A DNA stretch of 64,000 nt from Stomorhina lunata (Eukaryota > Arthropoda > Insecta > Diptera > Rhiniidae). Location: NCBI GenBank assembly GCA_933228675.1, contig OW121743.1, positions 15,399,724-15,463,723 of the forward strand, read 5' to 3'. Position 1 is the stretch's first letter. Each line of letters begins with the position of its first letter. Below are positions 23,750 through 34,524 of the stretch, piece after piece. The notes beneath the pieces were generated by a model. The model was given only the letters and a program-made list of their open reading frames with translations. It was not told where the DNA came from and ran no database searches. The position numbers were made by a program, and so were the translations under genes.

Positions 23750-24880
23750 TGCTACGGATTAGCTCTGTGGCCTTCTATATGGCAAACATTTCTGCCTGGA
23801 AGACACTGCACTTGTCCGCAAATCTATACTATTTCTTTTTGTCTTTCGCCTTTAGAAAAACACCCGATCCAGTGCCGATGTCCATTTTAGAACCATTTGC
23901 AAAGATCAAATTGTCTTAAAAAAAATCGACAGTAGCTCCTGGACTAAATAGTCAGACCCTGGACTAAATAGTCAAACCCTTAGAAAAACACCCGATACAG
24001 TGCCGATACCCATTTTAGAACCATTTGCAAAGATCAAATTGTCTTAAAAAAATCGACAGTAGCTCCTTGACTAAATAGTCAGACCCTGGAAAGCCTGACT
24101 ATAAGCCTTGTTAATCTATTAAGCACAGTAATCAGCTATGCCCTAAATGTCTGCATTTAAGTATACCCGATTCATGTAACCTCACTAGACTTCTGGCTGC
24201 CATGCCCTTTACAAAGAGATCCAATGGAAATAATAAGAACAGAGTGTGAAGTACTGCCTGCGGAGTGCTTTTTAATGCACCAGTTATCGCAATAGTAGCA
24301 CAACGCTGGACCTAAATAAAAGAGCACAAGAATGAAACTGCTTGCCGCCAAACTGCACAACCATATGTTAGAACGGGTATGACAATGGTTGTATAAATCC
24401 AATAAATGTACACCATAGGTCGTAAGTCCCACTTCCTATCTACCGCGTTTCTGTAGAGTTCCTTGAGTTCCTTTTTCATCCTTTCTAGCGTATTACTTTT
24501 CCTGGATAGGTAGCTGCTGCTGTCTAAGATGATACCTAAGAGCAATGCCTTTTTGAAAATCTCAAGTCCACACCATTCGGCACTAAAACTATCAAGCCTG
24601 TACCTTCTGATAAAAAGACTTTCTACATGTTATCGGGTCTTACACCCAGTCCTTTATTACTGGCCCAGTAAAATAGTTCTCCTAAAGCTGAAGCAGACTA
24701 CCTCACGTTTTGAGAAGAAAATGGGCACAATGTGTACTTGATAAATATTTTGGGCACTTTGCACTCTGATTTATGAATTTTGATGGGGCCGTACAAGATC
24801 GAAATATGCCGAGCATTCTGTACGCCCAGTTGAGGTCTATACATCGAAGTTGTAAATAAGATTGTGCAAGCCATAGGCAT
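23750..24880 (-). pseudogene. Non-LTR retrotransposon ORF2 relic (post-RT and RNase H regions)
   Basis: On the minus strand, 24312-24545 reads LLGIILDSSSYLSRKSNTLE and IPVLTYGCAVWRQA, the block that follows RT in I/LOA-type ORF2 proteins. Near 23760-23830 is an RNase H segment, CSVFQAEMFAIWKATE. The order and spacing fit one element. Stops are frequent, and part of RNase H is tandemly duplicated. It resembles the relic at 3176-4480 in type. Confidence 0.7.
23852..24090. repeat. 128-bp tandem duplication within the RNase H region
   Basis: Copies at 23852-23979 and 23980-24090 share TTAGAAAAACACCCGAT and ATCGACAGTAGCTCCT and differ at few positions. A smaller duplication of CTGGACTAAATAGTCA lies at the joint. 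This is local duplication after the retrotransposon died. Confidence 0.85.
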
Positions 24881-25369
24881 CTTACATGACTGGATGATTA
24901 TAATTTTGAATGATTAGAAAGCTTTCCGCAATATGCCTCCACTACAAGACATCATTCACTAAACAGTCGGTTTTTTGGAAAGATGAAAAATGATTAAATT
25001 AAGGAAATCGACCGCATTTAGCAAAGAAAAAAGTTCTTTGCACTTGAAGCACTAATAAAGTGCAAGGGCGAAAACATGTACAGTTTTCCTAGTAAAACTC
25101 CATTAATTGGGTTACGAGTTACCCCGAATAACCCCGAGTTAAGAAACGGCTCGACGAAAATGGATTTGATCCCAAAAACGAAATAATCTCACAAAAAAGT
25201 GATTATTAAGATGACCACGATGATAAATCTTGATGAAATCAAATGCTGTTAATTATATGTTTACCGCAAGGTTCGGCGGTAAAAATTCTCCTTAACATCT
25301 TTAAATAACCTTTTAAAGAAGTTTGCTCAAAGTCCAAATTGGAGTCATATGACTTGAATTGATTTGTTG
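24881..25369. other. Unclassified spacer
   Basis: No gene is recognised. Parts may be decayed retrotransposon sequence leading into the RT fragment to the right. Confidence 0.35.
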
Positions 25370-25500
25370 CTATCTTATCTCCACAAGGCGATGTTCTATC
25401 TCCTTTACTGTGAAACCTCCATTTAAACGATCTATCCGTAGAAGGCGTTGGTGTATAGGGTGTCCCATATCCAGATGATATGGTTATTATAGTTTCCGAG
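25370..25500 (+). pseudogene. Reverse transcriptase fragment
   Basis: The plus strand reads LSPQGDVLSPLL, then NLHLNDLSVEGVGV and PYPDDMVI. These are the PQGxxLSP motif and the (Y/F)xDD catalytic motif at the proper distance, with stops between them. It is a short relic of an I/LOA-like element. Confidence 0.6.
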
Positions 25501-25640
25501 TACGCTTAGAGACATCCATCTCTCTATAGAATTTTCTCTATAGTGTATTATTTGGTCCACTGGTCAATCGACCACAAATGCATGCGATCTAACGAATTGA
25601 CGTGTTACCAGTAGTTCAGTAAAATCGGTGCTGGACCATG
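25501..25640 (-). mobile_element. Fragment of the same LINE as 57240-59280
   Basis: The plus-strand phrases TTTTCTCTATAGTGTATT and CAACCACAAATGCATG-like (here CGACCACAAATGCATGCG) match 57370-57445 of the LINE relic there, in the same minus orientation. Only the C-terminal coding piece (VDRTTHYREN region) is present. Confidence 0.7.
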
Positions 25641-26062
25641 CGATGTACCCTTACTTATGTCTGTCCTGACAAAACACTATTTTAATGAAAGGCACAAGAT
25701 TAAACTTAATATTACACTTGTGACTTTTAAAGACTCATATTTCTGAGCCTTTAAGCGGCTGATTTGGATATTGGTCTAGCTGATGTAGAATTTGTGCTTT
25801 TTCTGGTTTTACGGTATCACAATTAAGTGAGTTTGGTTTCCAGACTGCCACAATATCGGGTCAAAGGTTATTGTGCCTGTCTGGATAAAAATATTCCAAT
25901 TCAATCTATGAAACTAATTGAAAATCATGCACGTGTTACTTGTATTTCGTGGCAGACAAAATATAATAGAAGTTTTAAATTCTAATTATCAAATATTTTA
26001 TCGAAAATAATAATCTTTAAATTTGAAACTAACGAGTTTGTAATTAGAGAATTGTTGAAAAA
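25641..26062. other. Upstream region of the DUF1091 gene
   Basis: No coding sequence is recognised. A confident promoter motif was not found. Confidence 0.35.
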
Positions 26063-26794
26063 ATGCGTACCATAACAATTTTGGAAAAATTCCATCCGAA
26101 ATTGTTAAAAATCATTGGGAAAAAAGCTGTTAAGATGAAAACGAGTATGAGGAGAATTTTAATTTGGCTGAGCTTTATAATCATCTTGGTTTTGGAAGAA
26201 ACTGAAGCCGGTGTAGGTTGAACTGAATAGATATTTGAAATATATTGAAATCTTTAATTAACTAAATTTTAAAATTCATTTCTCTAGACCGGTTTTGATA
26301 TGTATTTCGACAATATCACCTGTTCTTCCGTGGATCCAGAAGGTTATATCAAAAAACTCTCCTGTTCTCTAAGTAAAAGTGTTAAGCGTCGCACCTTCTC
26401 TCTAGAGCTGCAAGTCACAAAGGATTTACATAACTTTCTCTTTAATATGGTCGTTATATTGCCACGCAAGAATAATCCCGATTTTATTCTACTCAATATG
26501 ACAAATGTTGAGGGTTGCAAAGTTCTAGCGAATAAGAATCAATCGCCATTCATGAGAATTGGCATGGAGACCTTGACTCATTATGGCAACATACCGCAGC
26601 GCTGTCCTCTTCAAAAGGATGTGGTCTATTATATACGCGGATTTCGTATAGATATGAATGTTTTGCCATTATTTACCTTTGAGGCGGAAATGTTGACTTG
26701 GTTTGATGTTATCGTGGATAATAGTAAAATTATACATGGATTTTTAAGAAGTTTTGTGACGGCGAAGAGGATGAAGGCTCCGAAATTAAAGTGA
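26063..26794 (+). CDS. Secreted DUF1091-family protein, two exons
   Basis: Exon 1 is 26063-26212. The intron is 26213-26287 (GTAGGT...CTAG, 75 bp, phase 0). Exon 2 is 26288-26794 and ends in TGA. The joined product is 218 residues. Residues 25-49 (MKTSMRRILIWLSFIIILVL, then EETEA) form a signal peptide, so Met25 (26135) is the likelier start. The first 24 residues are basic and atypical before a signal peptide. The mature part has the DUF1091 (MD-2-related lipid-binding-like) pattern: an early FDNITCSS, a VEGCKVL motif mid-protein, and the IPQRCPLQKDVVYYIRGF signature near residue 160. Fly genomes hold many such secreted, ligand-binding-like proteins, mostly of unknown function. No frameshift is seen. 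The surroundings are retrotransposon debris, with no operon-like neighbours. Confidence 0.85.
26213..26287 (+). other. Intron of the DUF1091 gene
   Basis: The donor GTAGGT follows GAAGCCGGT, and the acceptor TTTCTCTAG precedes ACCGGTTTTGAT. The 75-bp length is normal for flies. Using the alternative GT two bases upstream would give a stop soon after the joint. Confidence 0.85.
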
Positions 26795-26884
26795 ATTATG
26801 GTTTTTTAATATATTTTGGCAATGTATTTAATTAAATCAAGAACTCTAAACTGATAATGATTATAATGATCCATAGTATTTGTT

Positions 26885-27213
26885 CTAACTCAGATATATC
26901 ATTGTACAAGATTCCTGCCTGATGTGTTCCTTTGAAAGAAAATAAGTTTTATTAAAATTATTAACATGCTCTATACTCTTTAACGGACCGCTGGAATGGG
27001 ATCCATTTCTTTGACGTCTCTCAATAATACAAAGTTGTTTCCGTAAATTCTTCATCAAACCTTTTCTTATTTTGTAATCCATCTTCCTTATCTATTTTAA
27101 TAGGTCTAAAGTAGATTCTTAACTCTTTTAACTAAAACTCTTAAATGATCCGTCGGATCTTCGTGATTGATACAGTCAAAACTTATTAAATTGTTTAATC
27201 CACGAATATCACG
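26885..27213 (-). other. Unrecognised coding-like stretch
   Basis: Two adjacent minus-strand frames look protein-like rather than AT-rich noise. One is a 35-codon frame (27109-27213) reading RDIRGLNNLISFDC then HEDPTDHLRVLVKRVKNLL. The other is a 65-codon frame (26885-27082) starting MDYKIRKGLMKNLRKQ and containing GSHSSGPLKSIEHVNNFNK. They are in different frames with stops between. I do not recognise the family. They could be exons of a small gene, a decayed gene or a retroelement linker. Confidence 0.3.
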
Positions 27214-27239
27214 TTATTTAATAGTATACTTTTCTATAG

Positions 27240-27560
27240 AGATGAGTAGATAAGTTCGACATGGAAGCTCTTTACGAAATATAAGAATTAAAAGAAAAGA
27301 TAGAAAGGAGCATTGCCATTGCCCTGAACAAATCCTGACTCCTTTAATACCATCTATAACAACTCGTATAGTGTGATATCTGATAGCGCTCTAAAAAAAA
27401 TCTAATGAAATTATTACTTCCCTCAAAAGCGATAAGTTTTGAAAAGAGTGCAAAGTGCCAGACTCTATTAAGCACTTTATAAAACTAGAGCATTTTTCTG
27501 AGAAGAAGACTAGCAATTCTTCTGCAGAAAGTCATCTTCGAAATCCACTAATGAAGCTTT
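27240..27560 (-). pseudogene. Diverged RT fragment of the 57240-59280 LINE type
   Basis: The plus strand from AGTTCGACATGGAAGCTC to AAATCCACTAATG aligns by eye with 58090-58420. It covers the region encoding FGESK, DISKAFDRVRH and FVDG in the better copy. Many stops and substitutions mark it as old. Confidence 0.6.
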
Positions 27561-29280
27561 TTATACCCCGAGCAGCAGCAATAACTTTACTACGAATTCG
27601 CTGCTATCCTTTGCAAACGAACCTAACAATTTGGCCTCATCCTCTTCTAAACATGGTCTACATAAGGCCAAGGTTCCTCTATCTCATATACTTTTCCTAG
27701 AGTTAAGGGTGTAATGTCCGGCCATCATGTATGTACATTTTATGTGCCATACTCTATCAAACACTTCATGAAACTAGATCATTTTTCTGAGAAGAAGGCT
27801 AGCAATTCTCCTGTAGAATGAAGCTTTTTCTACCCCGAACAGCAGCAATATCTCAGATACGTTTGAGCCGCTTGGCTTTGCACACGAACTGCTCACTTTT
27901 TCTCGTAACATTTTAATGGTATTTATTTGATTTTTCGACTGCCTTCTTTTTCTAGAGTTTAAGGAACAATGGATGACCCAAATTCACGAAGGTCCAGAAG
28001 ATCTTTTAGCCCCAAGTAATAGCAGCAAATTTAATACGAAAGCACTGCTTGCCTTTACAAACGAAAGCTTCACCTTTTTGCGTAACCTAACATTGGCAGA
28101 GAATTTGTTCTTTCGATTTGGACACATCCTTATCTTCCAAGGTTTCTCTACCCCTAGAGTTAAGGGCACAATGTTCATCATGTCTATACATTTCTTGAAG
28201 TTGGTCATATTCAAATTTTGATCTTTGCCATAACTTATGTGGCCATAGCTTTTACAGGCCTAGTAATTTCGTGCTTTTCCTACTAATCCCAGATGGAAGG
28301 GTTTATTTAAGGCTCCACATGGCTTAAGTTTAGGTCTATACCCTGCTAACTTGTTAATTCATCGGCTAATTTATTGTCCAGATTGAAATGACCTAGAAAG
28401 TGGCAGATTCAAATCATGGGTTTCTTAATTAGCTTTGACTGTTTCCTAGATTTACTAGAACTAAGGATACAATGACCGGCCATTGTATGTATTTTCTGAG
28501 GTTGGTCGTACTCTAATTTTATCTTTGCACTCACAGGCCTTCACGTTACACTGCATTTTTGTGGTTCCCTTTCTAATCCAAGGTCTGGTCTGATATGTGG
28601 CTTATAGAAAGCTGCTTTTATATTTAGCTTCAGATGTCTCAGTTTTGGGTTATAACTCATGGGCAAATTAATTGTCTACATTGCAATGACCTGGAAAGTA
28701 GTAGATTTTAACACTAGACTTAATAACTAGCTTTGTCTTGCTCTGATCTCTTATTCTAAAACGTATTCATTAAAAATGTTACCGATATCTTTTTTCAATT
28801 CTACCGTGAAGTCAGCGTAACATTCTGAGAGCGGCAATTAACGCTGTCAGGGATAAGGACCAACGGTTCTGTAGTTTTTTGGCTTTTAAAGTCCGTCAAT
28901 TTATCTGAATCTGATCTTATTCCTTGCAATACTTTAATATATATTCAGACATTGAAGATTTCCAGCTGATTGCCATATGTGGCTGACAGATTTTCGGTTT
29001 TATATCTGGTTTCATATAGCAGAGGCTTAGTTCTGAATTCTGCTAACTTTTTAACTAATCGGCTTATTAATTGACTATGTTGCGAATATCTAGGAAAGTA
29101 GTAGATTTTAAACCTGGGTTTCTTAACAGGCTTTGGCTGACAGTAATTCTGTAAGATGTCCCAATTTCTTGATCCAAGAAGTATACATCAAAAATGCGCG
29201 GAAAACTTAATGTTGCACGCTTAGGCATAAATGAACGGCAAACAATGTTACTTCATCTGTATTAATTGGTGGTGTACATA
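27561..29280 (-). repeat. Reiterated fragments of a retrotransposon, including RNase H
   Basis: This stretch is a patchwork of repeated phrases. GAGTTAAGG with ATGT(C/T)CATCATGT-type words recurs at 27703, 28157 and, weaker, 28460. CCCCGA(A/G)CAGCAGCAATA recurs at 27568 and 27835. Minus-strand sequence encoding a C-H-F-L-G-H-F-N-L-D then LADEL segment (the C-terminal Gly-His and Asp region of RNase H) recurs near 28330-28420, 28650-28720 and 29040-29120. No frame stays open. It is amplified debris of an I/LOA-like element. Confidence 0.55.
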
Positions 29281-29935
29281 TTGAGGAATCAGATGCTCTT
29301 GAGAATTGCATGAGAATTCAATGTGATATCCGTTGTACAAATCATATCTTTCAAGTGTCGAAAGAAGCATTCAAGTGCCTCGGTTTTCTAAAACGGTGCA
29401 AGAGTTACTTTACTTCATCTGATCTCCTGACTATTTACACCACCTATATCCGACCGACAACTCTCATGTATGGGCAGGTGCTTTAAAGTCTATTTTGGAG
29501 GTTCTCGACCGATTGCAGGAGAGGGCGAAATTGCTCATCGGTGACAGTAGGGTATCCAACTCTATTAATTCACTGGATCACCGTCGCAATGTGGGTTGCG
29601 TTCTATCGTTACTACTTTGAAATGTGCTCTAACGAAATCAGGGAACTTGTCCCCGAAACTCGGACTTTTTTACGCAATACACGTCAAACTTTTAGAGTTA
29701 ATTCCTTCGTGGTGGATTGGCCGGTAGACCGAACCACACACTACAGAGAAAATTTGCTCTTTAGCCGCACAGTTCGTATGTGGAATTCACCCCTCGCAGA
29801 AGTTTTCCCTGCCAGTTGCAATATAGGCAAATTCAAATCAAATGTCCAGAAACACTACATTATCTATCCTTCCTCCCATAACCTATTTTCCTAGTTCCAA
29901 CACAATGCATCACATAAGTAGGGGTCATCCCCTGA
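29281..29935 (+). pseudogene. 3' end of a LINE, same family as 57240-59280, plus strand
   Basis: Frames on the plus strand read FKCLGFLKRCKSYFTSSDLL, then ERAKLLIGDSRVSNSINSL. After a frameshift, an open frame to 29894 contains NEIRELVPETRTFLRNTRQ, DRTTHYREN and NIGKFKSNV, with a stop after PSSHNLFS. This is the C-terminal third of ORF2 and the natural end of the protein. It is a 5'-truncated, inactive insertion. Confidence 0.8.
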
Positions 29936-31759
29936 GTGCTGGTCCTAAATTAATAAAAAAATCCTTGCGAAACTGTTAGATCCTATACTCTAATAAGTCC
30001 TTTCTGTTTTGGCTTTAATATGCACAACTCACTGAGACTTTGAATACTTCCAGATGCCATCACCACTGGAAAATCTTTTTGTAAAAGAGCATGAGATCAT
30101 TTGATGGTCAATAGAATATTCCCATCTCTGACGTAAACCGTAATGGATGAGTAATGTCAACTTGTTGGTAGAAAAAGCACTAAAATTAATTGTAAATATA
30201 ATTGTATTTTTTGGACGCTTAATTGGCTAAACTTTTACAAATAAAGTAAAAATTTAGATCAACAGATGATAAAATTGTTAAAAAATCAGGTCTTTAGTTC
30301 TTTTAAGTCAAAATTTGATAAGATATCCTATCTTTATATATTAACTATCAAGGAAAACACCTTGAAAAGGTCAATTAAAACTTATTCATAAAATTCCTAA
30401 TAATTTCTGTATTTTCTTAAATACAAAACAAAAACCTTTTGATTTCTAATCAAAATAAATTAATTCATTATCTCAGGTTTTTTGTTAAATATTTTTTCTC
30501 GCGCTTATCAACAACAAATTATTTGTTTATAAAGGGAAAATTATTTAACAACAGAAGATCTTGTTTTGCTATAATGTCACGCTATGGGGGAGGTCTATAA
30601 AAAAATACAGATAAGATTTATGGTTTATTTAATTTTTTCTTTTTTTGTTTAATAAAACTCTTAATAATTTTAATATTATTTAATAAAATTATCTTATATT
30701 TTGGTATAAACAGTTTATATTTTTTTTTTTATAACATAAGCTTAATGTTTTGTTAATATTTTTTTTAATGTGTGATATTATTTTAATAACATTTATTAGA
30801 AAAATATTTGTTTTAAATATAATTGAGAATCTGGGCCAGAGCCAGCCAAGATCTTAAAGAATTTAGCCTTAAATTTGATTATTCTGTTTTACTTTTAAGT
30901 TGAGGATAGAGAATTCTTTCGTTTTTCCGATAACTTAGAAATTAATCTTGGCTTAGACTCTTTATTTTGATCATTTAGAGGAATTTCCTTTACTTTAATA
31001 AACGTCATAGTTTTTGGTTTTATTTTTTTTCTTTATAAGGAAATAAATTTTCAAAATTTAAATTAAGATTTCAAAACGAAAAAATTTTTATGAAAAAAAA
31101 TTTGTTAAAAACAATTTTTAGGTAAATTTTATTTCACTCTTAATGAATTTTTAAATTTAAAGAATTGATAAAGCAAAATTGAGGTCTGTTATTTGGAAAA
31201 ATCTCAAAATTTTTTGGTGAAGTAACTTAGTTTTAAAGTTTCTAAATTTTTTGGAAAAATCTGTAAATTTTTTGGAAAAGTCTCTAAATTTTTTTAAAAT
31301 TTCTTTTAGTTTTTCTTTTGTTTAGGAATTACAATTTTATTGTTATTTTTAATTTATAATTAATTTGTTTTGTTGTTTGTTTTTTTTTTAATATTTTCTT
31401 TCACTAGTTTTAAGATTTTGAGGTTTCAAAGATCCAAAAATTTTAAGTCTGTTTTTGTCAATTTTAAAAAGTTTAGGTTTTAGAATAAATTTAAGAAAAT
31501 CAAGGGGTCAGTAAAATAAAACTGAGTGTAAGACGGTTTTATTACGTCTCGATTCGAATTCCTGCAGAAGTTCATCTATATCATTATCTAAATCACTAGA
31601 TTTGGACATCTGAAATTAAAAAAAAAAACATAAAAAAATTATTTCAATATTTTTCCTTTTATATTTTAAAAAATTTTTAAATAAAATTTTGTTAAAAATA
31701 AATTTATTAGAAGTTATACAATTTCAAAATATACAATGATATCAAAAACAAAGTAAGGT
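29936..31759. other. Long AT-rich spacer
   Basis: Very AT-rich, with long T- and A-runs. Phrases such as AAATTTTTTGGAAAA recur near 31185-31290. No gene, RNA or clear transposon is visible. Confidence 0.4.
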
Positions 31760-32530
31760 AAAACAAGTCGGTCAAGCCCGGCCATTCGATACCCTTCACT
31801 ACTAAGGACAAAGTGTTTTTTTTTCCTGTATAAAGACAAATATTTGCTAAATTTTGCCATCATATACAAATTTTGTCAAAACTTATATATTTAAGCTGTT
31901 TCCGTCATTTAGCCTTATATGAGAGCTAGCCTTACTAATCCAAGATCTGATTGCCTTATGTGGCTAACAGATGACTGGCTTTATATCTGGCTTCATATGT
32001 CTCAGGTTTAGGTGTTGACCCAATGGCTAACTAATTGTCTGCGTTGCAATGACCTGTAAAATTTGTTCAACATACCAAAATTTTCTAGAAACTTATATTC
32101 AAGTCATTAACGTACTGAGCCTTGTTTGAGAGCTATGGTCAAATATGGACCCTTTCCAACGAAATTTGTTACAGTGATTTCTGTTTGTAGAAGCAATATT
32201 TTTTCTAAATTTCATAATAATTTTACTAAAATTTGCCAAAAATCTTAATTATAGAAAGTTAGACCTATGGGAGGTACCCGAAATGAAAGACCAAAATCAC
32301 CCAATTTAATATATTTTTTTTAATTTCATAAAAATATATATATTTGCTAAAATCTTAATTCCAAAAAGTTAGAATTGTATGAGGTACCCGAAATAAAAGA
32401 CCAAAATCATCCAATTTTAATAGCAATAAAAGCGAATGTCTCTAACAAATTTCTTTAAATTATCTCAAAAATTGTACTTTGATTACAAGTTTACACGGAC
32501 ATCCAGCCAGCCAGCTACAATGGAGTAGGG
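31760..32530 (-). mobile_element. DINE-1/Helentron-like element, family A, with foreign insert
   Basis: The left (3') end reads ACAAGTCGGTCAAGCCCGGC then GATACCCTTCACTACTAAGG. The body follows the family A consensus (GAGAGCTATGGTCAAATATG; ATGGGAGGTACCCGAAAT) to the CCAGCCAGCC region. Between about 31930 and 32055 the family sequence is interrupted by the RNase H-type phrase seen at 28596-28720 (TATGTGGCT...GCAATGACCTG). After it, the element resumes with a partly repeated segment (AGCCTTATATGAGAGCTAG, then AGCCTTGTTTGAGAGCTAT). Confidence 0.65.
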
Positions 32531-33519
32531 TAAAAAAACGCTAAGTTGGCATTATTGTTATTATTTATGTTATATAAATATCAGAGCCTTAAAGGAGTAA
32601 TTTGTTTCTTTTTAATAATTTTTGAATTATTAAGGAAATGAATTGTGATATTTAGAATTCAAAACTTTTCAAATCTTATATTGTATGTAAAGCAAGAAAG
32701 GTGCTGTCAAGACGTCAGCTCCACTCAGAGACTAAAGGGCTCCATTATAAAGAGAATTTAAAGAAACTTATATAAGGTAATTTCGAACCTAAAAATTTGC
32801 CTCCTAATTCATAAACGAATAATAAAATTAGCAAAGTTCTACAGTAGGAAAATTGTATGGAAAATTAAAATTATAAGCTTGTCATATCACTCCGGTATTT
32901 GATGGAAATCGATCGATTTCTTATATATTTTTGAGATAACTTTCGGGTATTTCCCCCAAAAAATACTGATATCTTTCATTTGGTTTTAATTTTTTGAGGA
33001 AATGGGAGAAATTATCTCAAAAATATTTTTAAAAACTATTAATTGAAGACGATCGAATTCCATCACATATCGGATTATTTTTCGTTTGTGAATTAGGGGG
33101 TTAGTCTTCGACTTTGGAACACAGTCCAATGGTAAAAAAAATATATTCAACCGATTCGAACGCATACTCCTATATATATGATCTGAAGATGTCTGAGATT
33201 CCTCTACCCCTTTACTCATTTTAGAATTTAGGGCATCACTAAAATCTGGTGCAATGTGGAGGCCTCTCTCTCTATATAGAAAATGTTTCGAAAATTTTTT
33301 TTATCAATTTTTTATAAACCTATTTTTAAAGCCACCATCAAAAATAATAGAGGCTATATTGAGATTTTCATTCCGTTAGTAATTTCCTCAAAACCAAAGC
33401 CAAAGCAAAACTGTCCTGTCAGCATATGACATCTAATTCTAATTCGATCACTTGATGATAAATCCGTTTCATTTAATGATAAACCAAGTTATCCATTTTT
33501 TACTGTGAATTTTTCTGAA
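32531..33519. other. AT-rich spacer with a family B DINE fragment
   Basis: Bases 33325-33400 match the 5' end of the family B element at 15902 (CCACCATCAAAAATAATAGA, then ATTGAGATTTTCATTCCGTT). The open frame at 32986-33219 (minus) has no recognisable motif. Confidence 0.5.
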
Positions 33520-34524
33520 GAAAAGTTGTAATAGAAAAACGGTTATACCAAAACTTTTTGTATAGAAAAACTGTTATACCAACACTTTTTCTATAGAAAA
33601 ACTGTTATACCAACTCCTTTTCTGTAGAAAACCGTTATAACAACACATTTTCTATAGAACAAATGTTATACCAACATTTTTACTATAGAAAAACTGTTAT
33701 ACCAACTGTATCTATAGAAAACTTGTTATACCAACACTTTTTCTGTAGAAAAACTGTTATACCAACACTTTTTCTATAGAAAAACTGTTATACCAACACT
33801 TTTTCTATAGAAAAACTGTTATATCAACATTTTTCTATAGAAAAACTGTTATACCAAAAATTTTCTATAGAAAAACTGTTCTACCAACACTTTTTCTATA
33901 GAAAAACTGTTATACCAACACAATTTCTATAGAAAAACTGTTATACTAACACTTTTTCTATAGAAAAACTGTTATATCAACACTTTTTTCTATAGAAAAA
34001 CTATTATACCAACATTTTTCTATAGAAAAACTGTTATACCAGCACTTTTTCTATAGAAAAAATGTTATACTAACACCTTTTTCTATAGAAAACTATTATA
34101 TCAACACTTTTTCTATAGAAAAACTGTTATACCAACACTTTTTCTATAGAAAAACTGTTATACCAACACTTTTTCTATAGAAAAACTGTTATACTAACAC
34201 TTTTTCTATAGAAAACTGTTATACTAACACTTTTTCTATAGAAAACTGTTATACTAACACTTTTTCTATAGAAAACTGTTATATCAACACTTTTTCTATA
34301 GAAAAACTGTTATACCAACACTTTTTCTATAGAAAAAATGTTATACCAACACTTTTTCTATAGAAAAATTGTTATAACAACACTTTCTCTATAGAAAAAC
34401 TGTTATACCAACACTTTTTCTATAGAAAAACTGTTATACCAACACTTTTTCTATAGAAAAACTGTTATACCAACACTTTTTCTATAGAAAAACTGTTATA
34501 CCAACACTTTTTCTATAGAAAAAT
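33520..34524 (+). repeat. 31-bp tandem array, about 32 copies
   Basis: The unit is CTTTTTCTATAGAAAAACTG followed by TTATACCAACA. It contains the palindrome TTTTTCTATAGAAAAA. Most units are 30-31 bp and differ by single changes (ACCAACA versus ACTAACA, loss of one A). Three consecutive identical 30-bp units near 34200-34290 indicate recent slippage or exchange. It does not code. Confidence 0.95.

Noticed and set aside
33520..34524. CRISPR-like array
   Set aside because: Repeats are contiguous with no unique spacers, and the genome is eukaryotic; it is a simple tandem array.
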